Shown one piece after another: positions 8,224 to 15,849 of a stretch of DNA of 64,000 nt. The stretch is from Pediococcus acidilactici DSM 20284. Its GTDB lineage: Bacteria; Bacillota; Bacilli; Lactobacillales; Lactobacillaceae. Each line of letters starts with the position of its first letter. Within the stretch, counting starts at the first letter, position 1. The stretch is taken from the NCBI RefSeq assembly GCF_000146325.1, contig NZ_GL397067.1, positions 1,634,860 through 1,698,859 on the forward strand. The letters run 5' to 3'. The notes beneath the pieces were generated by a model. That model saw only the letters and a list, made by a program, of their open reading frames with translations. It was not told the DNA's origin and did not search any database. A program made the position numbers and the translations under genes.

Positions 8224-8877
8224 ATGAAATACAAATGTCTGATTTTAGATCATGACGATACCGCGGTGGATAGTACCAGATACATCCACTACCCATCGTT
8301 TGTCGCTGCGCTTAAAGAACTGCGTCCAGAAGCTCCGGTTCTTACCCTTAATGAATTTGTCAATTACTGTTTTAACCCTGGCTTTAATAAATTATGTACT
8401 GATATTATTAAATTCACACCTGAAGAACAATCGCGTCAACAAGAAATTTGGCGACAGTACAATAGGGAAAGGATTGCAAAATTTTTCCCTGGTTTTCCTG
8501 AACTAATTAAACAATTTAAAGAACAGGGCGGGATAATAACCGTAGTATCGCATTCTGAGTCTGCAATGGTAAAAAGTGATTATATGAGAGCATGCGGTTT
8601 TGAACCAGATGCTGTTTATGGCTGGGAATTAGGAAAAGACAAAATTAAGCCTAATCCTTATCCAGTTTTACAAATCCTAAACCATTTTAGCTTACAACCT
8701 AAAGAGGCTCTAATCTTGAATGATTCTCGTTTAGGATTAGAAATGGCTAACAAGTGCAATGTTCCATTTGCAGCAGCAGGATGGTCTCCAAAAAATCTTA
8801 CCATCCAAAAATGGATGCGGGAAAATTCGCCACTCTACTTTGATCATCTCAATAAATTAGTTAGATATATCGAATAA
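8224..8877 (+). CDS. HAD superfamily hydrolase, subfamily IA
   Basis: A 217-residue Rossmannoid HAD phosphatase. Motif I is LDHDDTAVDST near the N-terminus (nucleophile and acid/base Asp), motif II is VVSHS near residue 109, motif III lysine is in KIKPNPYP, and motif IV is LNDSRLGLEMA. Motif IV has NDS where GDS or EDS is commoner. A helical cap of about 60 residues lies between motifs I and II, as in phosphoglycolate phosphatases. GAGG lies 9 bases before the ATG. The substrate is not predictable. It is isolated, with no operon partners. Confidence 0.8.
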   Translation: MKYKCLILDHDDTAVDSTRYIHYPSFVAALKELRPEAPVLTLNEFVNYCFNPGFNKLCTDIIKFTPEEQSRQQEIWRQYNRERIAKFFPGFPELIKQFKEQGGIITVVSHSESAMVKSDYMRACGFEPDAVYGWELGKDKIKPNPYPVLQILNHFSLQPKEALILNDSRLGLEMANKCNVPFAAAGWSPKNLTIQKWMRENSPLYFDHLNKLVRYIE

Positions 8878-9074
8878 TTTATCTTGAACAGCCGGAGAAA
8901 CACCTCCTAGAAATAATATGCTTAGTTAAAGCTGCACCGTAACCCACAAAATCGGCGCCAACAAGAACTCAGTGATTTGATACAGTTTTTTTAAGAGAAA
9001 GACGATAATTTTATGGTTACGTTTGAATTACTAAACACATTTGCAATTAATTTGCTGCCGGCTAAGCAATCGTA

Positions 9075-9190
9075 CTATTTAGTGAATAAATACATGAATC
9101 CCGAATCTGTCCAATCATGTTTTGCAAGCACCACAAGTACCCCTACAAAAATTGCTGATACGCCACAAAGGCAGTTAATCGCTCCCAATC
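9075..9190 (-). pseudogene. Short remnant resembling the C-terminus of a membrane transporter
   Basis: On the minus strand about 37 codons read GAINCLCGVSAIFVGVLVVL followed by a short polar tail to a stop at 9075-9077. This looks like a last membrane helix of an MFS-type protein. Upstream the frame is closed and there is no start, so it can only be debris. Family assignment is tentative. The plus-strand frame at 9013-9225 over the same bases lacks a ribosome binding site and is not called. Confidence 0.25.
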
Positions 9191-9262
9191 AAATAAATCG
9201 GCAGCTATCCCTGTTCAGGAAATAACTGCCGATTTCTAGTTAATACTCATATTAACGCGTTC
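9190..9262 (-). repeat. Dispersed hairpin element, copy F (degenerate)
   Basis: AAATCGGCAG (9195-9204) and CTGCCGATTT (9226-9235) form a perfect 10-bp stem. On the minus strand it is preceded by GAGTATTAACTAG, matching the GAGCATTAAC flank of the other copies (10.4, 15.6, 27.9, 33.0 and 42.3 kb). It sits between the converging HAD and alcohol dehydrogenase genes and probably ends both transcripts. Confidence 0.5.
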
Positions 9263-9271
9263 GGTTGCGCT

Positions 9272-10309
9272 TTATTCACTTACAATCAACAATGATTTAA
9301 TCGCTTTGCGTTGGTCCATAGCTTCATAGGCAGCTTGGACGTCGTCTAGCTTGAAGCGTTGGGTAAATACCTTGCCAGGATTGATTTTACCGTCCAAAAC
9401 CGCTTGTAGTAGTCCGTTACGATCGTGCGTAGTAACTGCCGCAATTCCGCCTCGCAAGCCAATATTACGTCTAAACAAAGCGTTGGTATCCATTTCAGGA
9501 TTTTGCGGAATCCCAACTCGTCCCACAATTGCGCCAGGACGGCCAACTTTAGTGGCGGTATCTACCGACTGTTCAGTACCCACACATTCTAAAACGGCAT
9601 CCGCTCCGTGGTTGTCAGTGATTTCCATTACTTTAGCTACAGCTTCGTCGCCCCGTTCTTCAACAATATCAGTCGCGCCAAATTCAAGAGCTAACCTTTG
9701 CCGATCGGCATGCCGGCTCATTGCGATGATGCGTTTTGCTCCGCGCAACTTTGCCGAAATCACCCCGCACAATCCAACGGCACCGTCACCCATGACCACC
9801 ACCGTATCTCCAGGTTTCACTTCGGCGGTGAAGGCCGCATGGTAGCCCGTGGCCATAACATCAGATAGGGTTAAGAAATTATTCAGCATTTCGTCAGAAT
9901 AATCGGCTGGTTGCCCCGGAATCTTCACCAGACCCCAGTTAGCGTTGGCATAACGAACGTATTCAGACTGGTAGGCATTATTACCTGGTTCGCGATTATA
10001 ACAATCACCATCAAAACCAGCTAAACATGCGGGACAGTGCCCACATCCGTGCGTAAACGGAACGATAACAAAGTCCCCCACCGAAACGTTATGTACGTCG
10101 CTACCCACTTCTTCCACAATTCCAATTGCTTCATGGCCCACTGCTGAACCATGGTCGTGTTCCGAAATCCCTCTAAAAAACCATAGATCCGAGCCACACA
10201 CACATGCTCTAAGCACTTTGATTACGGCGTCAGTTGGTTTCTTCAAAGTTGGCTTTTCAATTTCTTGGACTTCCACTTTGCCTGGTTCCATAAATACGGT
10301 TGCTTTCAT
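9272..10309 (-). CDS. Zinc-dependent medium-chain alcohol dehydrogenase
   Basis: A 345-residue MDR-family dehydrogenase that oxidises alcohols or reduces aldehydes/ketones with NAD(P). The catalytic zinc ligands are C38 (in ACVCGSDLW) and H59-E60 (GHE). A structural zinc lobe has Cys89, Cys92, Cys95 and Cys103, in GCGHCPAC...C. The nucleotide site is GDGAVGLCGV near residue 175. The SD AAAGGAGA precedes the ATG by 7 bases. It is on the same strand as a quinone oxidoreductase-like gene 175 bases upstream, but a hairpin element separates them, so independent transcription is likely. The substrate is unknown; relatives include threonine/sorbitol-type and general alcohol dehydrogenases. Confidence 0.9.
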   Translation of the reverse strand: MKATVFMEPGKVEVQEIEKPTLKKPTDAVIKVLRACVCGSDLWFFRGISEHDHGSAVGHEAIGIVEEVGSDVHNVSVGDFVIVPFTHGCGHCPACLAGFDGDCYNREPGNNAYQSEYVRYANANWGLVKIPGQPADYSDEMLNNFLTLSDVMATGYHAAFTAEVKPGDTVVVMGDGAVGLCGVISAKLRGAKRIIAMSRHADRQRLALEFGATDIVEERGDEAVAKVMEITDNHGADAVLECVGTEQSVDTATKVGRPGAIVGRVGIPQNPEMDTNALFRRNIGLRGGIAAVTTHDRNGLLQAVLDGKINPGKVFTQRFKLDDVQAAYEAMDQRKAIKSLLIVSE

Positions 10310-10371
10310 GACGGTTCTCCTTTGTTGTTAACTATTTTCCTGTATTATAACGCAAATGAGCGTAAAAAAGA

Positions 10372-10483
10372 GAGTGGACAAAAGTCGGGTAGTTTGCGAG
10401 CATTATCTGAAAATTGCCCATCATGCCTGAATTGGGCATGATGGGCAATTTTTGGTTACGCGGAACTCATGAACTTTCCACTT
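10372..10483 (+). repeat. Dispersed hairpin element, copy A
   Basis: The 5' flank is GGACAAAAGTCGGGTAG (from 10376), then GCGAGCATTA, then a stem of about 18 bp: AAAATTGCCCATCATGCC (10411-10428) against the complementary arm ending at 10454. The 3' flank is GGTTACGCGGAAC. The outermost bases also pair with a bulge (AGTGG...AAAGT with ACTTT-CCACT at 10474-10483), giving a MITE-like long imperfect inverted repeat. It lies between the stop of the quinone oxidoreductase gene and the start of the alcohol dehydrogenase gene and can act as the former's terminator. Confidence 0.75.
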
Positions 10484-10484
10484 A

Positions 10485-11420
10485 TTATCCCACGTTAATA
10501 ACAATCTTCCCCCGCGCATGGTTCGTTTGGCTACGTTCGTGTGCGGCTCGAAGACCATCTTCCGTAAGCGGGAACGTGCTATCAATGATCACCTTAACTT
10601 CACCCTTTGCCACTAAATCACCTAATTCAGCTAACTGTTTGCCATTAGGTTGGAGCCACCAGGCCGTTGCTGAAGGTTGCGCTTCTTGTTGCTGTTGGGT
10701 TGGATGTCCCGCAATCGTCACTAACTTACCAGTTGGTTTCAAGATTGCTAAGCCCTCATCCAAAGCATCGATTGTGTCAAAAACGGCATCGTAATCTTGA
10801 AGGACGTCTTCGATCTTGTGCTCATGGTAGTCGATCACTTCATCAGCCCCTAAGCCCTTCAAAAATTTCGCGTTTTTAGCACTGGCAGTAGTGGCCACGT
10901 AAGCACCTAAATGTTTGGCAATTTGGATCGCAAAAATACCCACTCCGCCGGCTCCGGCTTGAACCAAAACTTTGTCACCCTTTTGCACCTTTAAACGGTC
11001 TACGATTACCTGCCATGCGGTTAGCCCCGCCAACGGAATTGCCGCTGCTTCTTCAAACGAAACGTTGGCTGGTTTCAACGCTAGTTTATCTTCCTTAACC
11101 GCCGCGTATTCGGCGTAGGTTCCCTTCGTCCCGTCTTCATAGATGTCAGGACGGGCAAATACTTCGTCGCCGACTTTAAAATCCTTAACGTCCTTACCAA
11201 CTTTGGTAATCACGCCCGAAAGATCCCATCCCAAAACCACTGGAAATTGCCAATCGTACATTTGCTTCAAAAGCCCCATACGCGCTTTCCAGTCAATTGG
11301 GTTAATGCTAGTATTCTTGATCTTAACTAAAACTTCGTCGTCCGCAATTTGCGGAATCGCTAATTCCTCTTCGTGAAGTTGGTTAACGTCCCCATATTCT
11401 CTAATCGTGATTGCTTTCAT
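10485..11420 (-). CDS. NADP-dependent quinone oxidoreductase-like protein (MDR family)
   Basis: A zinc-free medium-chain reductase of 311 residues that probably reduces quinones or enones with NADPH. Visible features are the NTSINPIDWKAR segment near residue 38, GWDLSGVI, a nucleotide-binding VQAGAGGVGIFAIQIAKH near residue 150, and NHARGKIVI at the C-terminus. No zinc-ligand cysteines are present, as expected for this group. Two in-frame ATGs occur. The SD GAGGAGG (11428-11434) is one base from the first (11426) and 7 bases from the second (11420), so the second is the likely start. Confidence 0.85.
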   Translation of the reverse strand: MKAITIREYGDVNQLHEEELAIPQIADDEVLVKIKNTSINPIDWKARMGLLKQMYDWQFPVVLGWDLSGVITKVGKDVKDFKVGDEVFARPDIYEDGTKGTYAEYAAVKEDKLALKPANVSFEEAAAIPLAGLTAWQVIVDRLKVQKGDKVLVQAGAGGVGIFAIQIAKHLGAYVATTASAKNAKFLKGLGADEVIDYHEHKIEDVLQDYDAVFDTIDALDEGLAILKPTGKLVTIAGHPTQQQQEAQPSATAWWLQPNGKQLAELGDLVAKGEVKVIIDSTFPLTEDGLRAAHERSQTNHARGKIVINVG

Positions 11421-11446
11421 CGTCATTCCTCCTCAGCGAGTGTAAC

Positions 11447-11690
11447 TTATTTTTTTAGGTATGTTTTACATTGTACCTCTTGTAAAAAGTAAGTTGTATA
11501 GAAAATGCTCATTTTCCTCATTCCTAATTCATAAAGTCCTCGTTGTTCTGCCTTCAGAAGCGTTAAATATTTTAAAGAGCTAGTTTTGCCTTCTGTAAAT
11601 TCTTCAAGTTTAGCCTACGAATACGTTATATTTTCCGTTAAACAATCTTCCAAAAAATGCAATCGACATCCCATGGCGGTTAGGCCTTCT
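11447..11690 (-). pseudogene. Coding-like remnant with internal stop
   Basis: On the minus strand a frame reads EGLTAMGCRLHFLEDCLTEN, then after an in-frame TAG a further stretch including LEEFTEGKTSSLKYLTLLKA and RGLYELGMRKM, to a stop at 11447-11449. Residue composition is protein-like, but there is one stop, no clear start and no ribosome binding site. It may be the decayed tail of a small regulator formerly upstream of the oxidoreductase. I cannot name the family. Confidence 0.3.
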
Positions 11691-11697
11691 ATTTTAG

Positions 11698-11743
11698 AAA
11701 AAATCATTTAGCGCTGGTCCTCCAGCCCGCACCAATGATTTTT
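11698..11743. terminator. Bidirectional-looking hairpin
   Basis: AAAAATCATT and AATGATTTTT arms close a stem with an inner GCGCTGG/CCAGC pairing. A/T runs on both sides allow termination in either direction. It lies between the remnant above and the M20 peptidase gene. Confidence 0.6.
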
Positions 11744-11833
11744 GGACATATTTGTCGTATTTTTAAAAGTAGATTTTTCCATTAGAAAGTAGTAATCTTT
11801 TCCAATAATAAAGGGAAAGGTGTGATTAATAAT

Positions 11834-12976
11834 ATGCTTTCAGAAAATCAAGAATATTTAAAAATTTTAGCTGATTTAATTAAAATCAAGTCCGTTAATG
11901 ACCACGAATTAGAGGTCGCAGAATATCTAAAAGATTTATTCCAAAAAAATGATATTCATTCAGAAATTCTCCCGATTAAAGGTCAACGTGCTAATTTAGT
12001 TGCTGAAATCGGTAGTGGTGCTCCCGTCCTCGCCGTTTCGGGGCACATGGACGTTGTCGATCCCGGAAATTTAGCAGCGTGGGATAGCGATCCATTTACC
12101 ATGACTGAAAAAGATGGCAAGCTTTTTGGTAGAGGAATTACGGATATGAAGGCTGGTTTAGCAGCTTTAGTAATTGCCATGATTGAATTGAAAAAGCAAG
12201 GCCTACCTAAAAAAGGTACCATCCGCTTGCTTGCAACTGCCGGAGAAGAAGTTGGTGAAGAAGGTTCCGCAGCCTTTTACCGTGACCACTATATGGAAGA
12301 CGCGGACGGTTTGCTGATCGCCGAACCTTCCTCAACTTACGGCACTACTTCTGAACAAAAGGGTTCTTTTGATATTAAATTTACTTCTAAGGGTACTTCT
12401 GTGCATAGTTCGACACCCGAAAAGGGCTATAACGCCCTAGTTCCTTTGATGCAACTACTAAATGAAGCTAACGAATACTTTGAAACAATCCCTGCTGGGG
12501 AAATGGGTCCGGTAAGATTCAACATTGATGTTTTAAATGGTGGAAATCAGATTAATTCCATCCCTGATTCAGCTACGGCCTTAATCAATGTTCGGACCAT
12601 TCCAGAATATGATAATGACCAAGTAGCTAAGAAGATTGAAACATTGGTTAGAACTTATAATGACGCCGGCGCACAAATTAGTACGGAAATAATTATGAAT
12701 GAGTTCCCGATTGCAACAAGTCCTTCAAACCAATTAGTTAAAACTATTCAATCAATCGGTAAGGAATACGCTGGACGTGAGATTGTCGTAGCTGCTAGCC
12801 CGGGGATTACCGATGCTTCTAACTTAGCAAAGGATAAACCAAACGATTTTCCTTTTGCGGTATATGGCCCAGGTGACGGCTCACAACATCAAGTAAATGA
12901 AAGTTTACCTAAAAAGATGTATCTTGACTTCATTGAAATCTATCAAAAATTGTTTATGGAATTCCTTGAAAAATAA
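11834..12976 (+). CDS. M20 family metallopeptidase, ArgE/DapE type
   Basis: A 380-residue di-zinc amidohydrolase that removes an acyl group or cleaves a small peptide. The metal ligands and catalytic residues are H71 and D73 (SGHMDVVD), D104 (GRGITDMKAG), E139-E140 (TAGEEVGEEG), E165 (LIAEPSS) and a late His in GDGSQHQVNE. A dimerisation insert with VHSSTPEKGYNA lies in the middle. It is annotated as succinyl-diaminopimelate desuccinylase in many lactobacilli, but no other lysine or DAP genes are adjacent, so a peptidase role is equally possible. The ATG at 11834 has AAAGGTGTG about 9 bases upstream; a GTG at 11822 is an in-frame alternative. Confidence 0.85.
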   Translation: MLSENQEYLKILADLIKIKSVNDHELEVAEYLKDLFQKNDIHSEILPIKGQRANLVAEIGSGAPVLAVSGHMDVVDPGNLAAWDSDPFTMTEKDGKLFGRGITDMKAGLAALVIAMIELKKQGLPKKGTIRLLATAGEEVGEEGSAAFYRDHYMEDADGLLIAEPSSTYGTTSEQKGSFDIKFTSKGTSVHSSTPEKGYNALVPLMQLLNEANEYFETIPAGEMGPVRFNIDVLNGGNQINSIPDSATALINVRTIPEYDNDQVAKKIETLVRTYNDAGAQISTEIIMNEFPIATSPSNQLVKTIQSIGKEYAGREIVVAASPGITDASNLAKDKPNDFPFAVYGPGDGSQHQVNESLPKKMYLDFIEIYQKLFMEFLEK

Positions 12977-13013
12977 TATTATTTGAAGTTGGAGCTCCGT
13001 TTAGTTTCCAAAT

Positions 13014-13051
13014 AAAAAAGTTCTAATCATCAAGCGGTTAGAACTTTTTTA
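13014..13051. terminator. Bidirectional terminator between the M20 peptidase and MazG-like genes
   Basis: AAAAAAGTTCTAA...TTAGAACTTTTTT stem with T-runs on both strands between converging genes. Confidence 0.85.
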
Positions 13052-13059
13052 TTATCATC

Positions 13060-13392
13060 CTATTCTTCATCCAGCGCATCCTTAAACCGAGCCTTCAATT
13101 TATCCTCACTATATTTAAGCAACGTTTCTGGGGCGATATCAAATTTACTACTAATAATTAATAGTTGGTCCAAAACGTCGGCAAGTTCTTCCGTAAGGTT
13201 GTCGCGCAGCTGCTCCGCGTTGGGCTGCGGTTCTCCAGGATGGTCTCGACCAATTTTGATGGCCCGAATTGCTCGTGACAACTCCCCCACTTCTTCAGTT
13301 AAAAAATTAAGGCGCACAAACGGGGAAAGCTGATACCAATTCCGTTTTTGATAAAAATTAACTAGCCATTCTTGATGTTGATTAACTCGCAA
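13060..13392 (-). CDS. MazG-like nucleotide pyrophosphohydrolase
   Basis: A 110-residue all-alpha NTP pyrophosphohydrolase of the MazG/RS21-C6 type, which hydrolyses (often non-canonical) NTPs to NMP and pyrophosphate. The metal-binding E-x2-E...E-x2-D pattern is seen in LTEEVGELSRAI (E34, E37) and NLTEELADVLDQLL (E69, D72). It is a single-domain form, unlike two-domain MazG. The GGGAGGCAGGATTTTGCG stretch upstream provides the SD. It converges with the M20 gene and has no operon partner. Confidence 0.8.
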   Translation of the reverse strand: MRVNQHQEWLVNFYQKRNWYQLSPFVRLNFLTEEVGELSRAIRAIKIGRDHPGEPQPNAEQLRDNLTEELADVLDQLLIISSKFDIAPETLLKYSEDKLKARFKDALDEE

Positions 13393-13477
13393 AATCCTGC
13401 CTCCCTAAAAAATATTGCATCTAGCATAGCATAACTTTGATTGGGGTGGTGGATTAGGGAATGGGTTTCATATTAAA

Positions 13478-13499
13478 AATCTAATTCCATAATTAGATT
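13478..13499 (-). terminator. Terminator overlapping the hicB stop codon
   Basis: AATCTAATT-CCAT-AATTAGATT is a perfect 9-bp stem followed on the minus strand by a T-run. The hicB stop (13493-13495) lies inside one arm. Confidence 0.65.
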
Positions 13500-13867
13500 C
13501 CCAGTTCCCTTTTCAACGCTTCGCTAGCAACCCGCGACACGTTAATATTCTGTTCTTTAGCCATTTCGTTCAAGTATTCTGGAACGGTAATCGTCTTTTT
13601 AACGGTTTTAGAATTCTTTTTTAGCCATTTGCTCATATCAACGGTAATGTAAACTAATTGATCATTTTTATTTAACTTCCAATTACTTGGATCTTGGACC
13701 TTAGGATAGGATTTCTCGCCATCTAACATGGTTCCAATGGCATCTTCCGCCCAGTAAACCGCGTCTTCGAACGTATCTCCCTGAGTAACCATCCCCTTTA
13801 TATTAGGAGAAGTGACTACATAATAATGACCATCATCGTTATATTCGCTTATAATTACTGGATACAT
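13493..13867 (-). CDS. hicB: HicB-type antitoxin
   Basis: A 124-residue antitoxin. The N-terminal partial RNase-H-like fold begins MYPVIISEYNDDGHYYV, with SPNIKGMVTQGDTFEDAV. The C-terminus KKTITVPEYLNEMAKEQ and SRVASEALKREL is ribbon-helix-helix-like and would bind DNA. HicB neutralises the HicA RNase and represses the operon. An ATG at 13867 with GAGGAAG six bases upstream is preferred to the ATG at 13882. It overlaps the 3' end of hicA by 29 bases, giving translational coupling in the order toxin then antitoxin. Confidence 0.85.
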   Translation of the reverse strand: MYPVIISEYNDDGHYYVVTSPNIKGMVTQGDTFEDAVYWAEDAIGTMLDGEKSYPKVQDPSNWKLNKNDQLVYITVDMSKWLKKNSKTVKKTITVPEYLNEMAKEQNINVSRVASEALKRELGI

Positions 13868-14099
13868 TAACTTCTTCCTCATAGTTACGTATTGAATGTG
13901 CCGCTAAACTAATTAAGTCCCGCTTGTTTTTTATAGCTTGTTCAGTTCCCTTTTTTATTTCCTTAGAATGAAAAGGTATTTCTGTTGTTCTACCATCGGG
14001 ATGCCTATAACGTCGGTGACCTCCCTTACCTTTCCCCTTCTGAAGAATAAAACCAGCCTTTAAAATTTCACTTTCCAGCTGTTGTGGCTTTTTTGGCAC
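13839..14099 (-). CDS. hicA: HicA-type mRNA interferase toxin
   Basis: A small double-stranded-RNA-binding-fold toxin of 86 residues that cleaves mRNA. The conserved core is visible: LLKAGF-type ILKAGFILQKGKGKGGHRRY with the catalytic His in GGHRRYRHPDGR, then TEIPFHSKEIKKGTEQAI. A tail of about 30 residues, rich in Glu/Ser/Asn, extends beyond the usual 60-residue domain. The start is a GTG at 14099 with AAAGGAG six to seven bases upstream; the frame upstream of it is not part of the family. It is transcribed with hicB. Confidence 0.85.
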   Translation of the reverse strand: MPKKPQQLESEILKAGFILQKGKGKGGHRRYRHPDGRTTEIPFHSKEIKKGTEQAIKNKRDLISLAAHSIRNYEEEVNVSSNYKRI

Positions 14100-14121
14100 G
14101 TCCTGCTCCTTTCTCTCCTTA

Positions 14122-14149
14122 ATTATACTTATTTTATACGTATAAGCAA
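14122..14149 (-). promoter_or_regulatory. hicAB promoter with palindromic operator
   Basis: On the minus strand a -35-like TTGCTT (14144-14149) and a -10 TATAAT (14122-14127) are separated by 16 bases. The perfect palindrome TTATACGTATAA (14134-14145) fills the spacer and is a likely HicB binding site. The remaining sequence up to 14445 shows no other feature. Confidence 0.55.
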
Positions 14150-14445
14150 ATCCAAGTGGCGTTTTTTTGAAGTTATGATGGTGCATTGTCTAGTCAGCCT
14201 TTCTATTTCCATAAGTACCAATTTGGGTTACAGGAAATAATAATATCCCCTATAAAAGCTAAACACGTTTATTATTTCATTAATTGATTACTAAAAAATG
14301 CGCAAATTAATACTAAATATTCTCTAAGATTAATAGAACGCTTGTAAATGTTAAAATGAAGTGCAAAATCAAACGTTGCATTAAGATTTTTAGCATAGAA
14401 AAATTAACTAGTGTTAAGAGTAATTCAAAGTTAAGGAGCACACTC

Positions 14446-14814
14446 ATGAACCAGCAAATTGAAATCATCCAACGTTACTTCAACATGCGGAAAAATAAAA
14501 AGCTAATTGATTTAGCACAAATTTTCACTCCATCTGTGCATTACGTGGAATGCTATGGAGCGGAGTACGTTGGCATTCAAGAGATTCAGCGGTGGATAAC
14601 TCATAAATTCAAGGTACAAACTGTGAATTGCTGGGACATTAAAAATATCTATCATGATGACGCTACCTATATCGTAGAATGGGTGTTTGCTTGCGTTGAT
14701 CATGGAAAGAATTTCAAGTTTGACGGTATTTCCTTAATCACCTTTGAAGATTTACAAATTGCTGAAATCAAGGAATTTGAAAGCAAACATTCTCATTACC
14801 GTCCTTATCAATAA
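14446..14814 (+). CDS. Nuclear transport factor 2 / SnoaL-like protein
   Basis: A 122-residue single-domain protein of the NTF2-like cone fold. It begins MNQQIEIIQRYFNMRKNKKL, has HYVECYGAEYVGIQEIQRW in the middle and a terminal antiparallel sheet around TYIVEWVFACV and GISLITFED. Such proteins bind small ligands or act as isomerases and dehydratases; no substrate can be given. The ATG at 14446 has AAGGAG eight bases upstream. In-frame codons back to 14356 lack an SD and are excluded. Single-gene unit. Confidence 0.75.
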   Translation: MNQQIEIIQRYFNMRKNKKLIDLAQIFTPSVHYVECYGAEYVGIQEIQRWITHKFKVQTVNCWDIKNIYHDDATYIVEWVFACVDHGKNFKFDGISLITFEDLQIAEIKEFESKHSHYRPYQ

Positions 14815-14816
14815 AT

Positions 14817-14862
14817 AAAAGACTGCTATAAATAGAAACTATTTATGGCAGTCTCTTACTTT
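14817..14862 (+). terminator. Terminator after the NTF2-like gene
   Basis: AGACTGC.ATAAATAG-AAA-CTATTTAT.GCAGTCT stem followed by CTTACTTT. Confidence 0.75.
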
Positions 14863-14955
14863 CATTAAATTATTTCTCGTCATTCTTCTCTCAAAAAATC
14901 ACCAAACTTGGCATTTCCCCACCTAACCCATATAATTAAAAAACAATCATTGCAT

Positions 14956-14969
14956 TGAAAACGTTTAAC
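14956..14969 (+). promoter_or_regulatory. Possible catabolite-responsive element before marC
   Basis: TGAAAACGTTTAAC resembles the CcpA cre consensus except for the last two positions (AC rather than CA). It abuts the SD AGGAGG, where a bound CcpA would act as a roadblock. Function is inferred from position only. Confidence 0.3.
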
Positions 14970-14982
14970 AAGGAGGCCGACC

Positions 14983-15606
14983 ATGCATTTAGTTCAAGCA
15001 TTTTTACTTTCATTCACCGCATTTTTTGCAATTATGAACCCCTTTGCTAACTTGCCAATGTTCGTCAGTTTGACTGCTGATAACAGCCGCAAGGAAATCA
15101 ACGCGATTGCCCGGCTGGCTTTTATCGTGGCAACCGTCATCGTCGTGTTGTTTGCCTTTCTCGGAAATTACATCTTCACCATTTTTGGTATCAACCTTGC
15201 TGCACTCCGCATCATGGGTGGGATCATTTTGGGATTGATTGGTTATCACATGATTCAAGGTAACGTTTCGCCGATCCAGCACGATCCCGAAAAATCCGTT
15301 AAGGATTCCGTCAACAGTAGTAACACCAACGTCGCGATTTCCCCGCTAGCCATGCCGATTTTGGCCGGCCCCGGAACCATTGCTACCACCATGAACTTGG
15401 CTAGTGGGACCAACCCCTTCATCGTCGTGGCCGCGTTTGTTGTTTTAGCAGTCATTGCTTACTTCATTTTTATCTACGGTGAACAAATCATGGACAAGCT
15501 GGGCAACAACATCATGAACGTAATCACCAAGTTAATGGGGCTGATTTTAGCAACCATCGGCGTCAAAATGCTGATCGTGGGTGTGCAAGCCGCCTTCCAT
15601 CTTTAA
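14983..15606 (+). CDS. MarC family integral membrane protein
   Basis: A 207-residue protein with six hydrophobic segments in two repeats of three, as in MarC/UPF0056. The first repeat has AFFAIMNPFANLPMFVSL and the second has PLAMPILAGPGTIATTMN; both carry the conserved NP/GPG helix-breaking motifs of this transporter-like fold. A polar loop of about 25 residues (HDPEKSVKDSVNSSN) separates the halves. Despite the name, members are not established drug exporters. AGGAGG lies six bases before the ATG. Monocistronic, followed by a hairpin element. Confidence 0.9.
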   Translation: MHLVQAFLLSFTAFFAIMNPFANLPMFVSLTADNSRKEINAIARLAFIVATVIVVLFAFLGNYIFTIFGINLAALRIMGGIILGLIGYHMIQGNVSPIQHDPEKSVKDSVNSSNTNVAISPLAMPILAGPGTIATTMNLASGTNPFIVVAAFVVLAVIAYFIFIYGEQIMDKLGNNIMNVITKLMGLILATIGVKMLIVGVQAAFHL

Positions 15607-15610
15607 AATA

Positions 15611-15728
15611 AAAACGCACCCCCAAAGTCGGCTAGTTCGTGAGCATTAACAAAGAATCGGTGGTTATGCATGGACATGGTTACCAATTACCTATTAAGCA
15701 GCGCAAACTGACTTTGGGAGCACGTTTT
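15611..15728 (+). repeat. Dispersed hairpin element, copy C
   Basis: The outer arms CCCAAAGTC (15621-15629) and GACTTTGGG (15710-15718) pair perfectly, with AAAACG/CGTTTT further out. The inner part has GTGAGCATTAAC and a partly decayed stem around AATCGGTGGTTATGC. The 3' flank CTATTAAGCAGCGC corresponds to GGTTAAGCGGAAC of other copies. It lies between converging marC and sufB. Confidence 0.65.
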
Positions 15729-15778
15729 GGCTCTATTATTTAAAAATGTTTTTCACTTTAATTTTATTATCAATCAAT

Positions 15779-15810
15779 AAAGAACGGCGTTAATTCGCCG
15801 TTCTTTTTAT
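15779..15810. terminator. Terminator between marC and sufB
   Basis: AAGAACGGCG-TTAATT-CGCCGTTCTT followed by T residues on the plus strand and A/T-rich on both sides. It can serve both converging transcripts. Confidence 0.8.
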
Positions 15811-15849
15811 TGGGCAAAATTTTGCATAGCGTTCGCAAATTTCACAGCT

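Noticed and set aside
9013-9225. Plus-strand frame of 70 codons
   Set aside because: No ribosome binding site, composition not protein-like, and it runs through a perfect hairpin and over a better minus-strand remnant.
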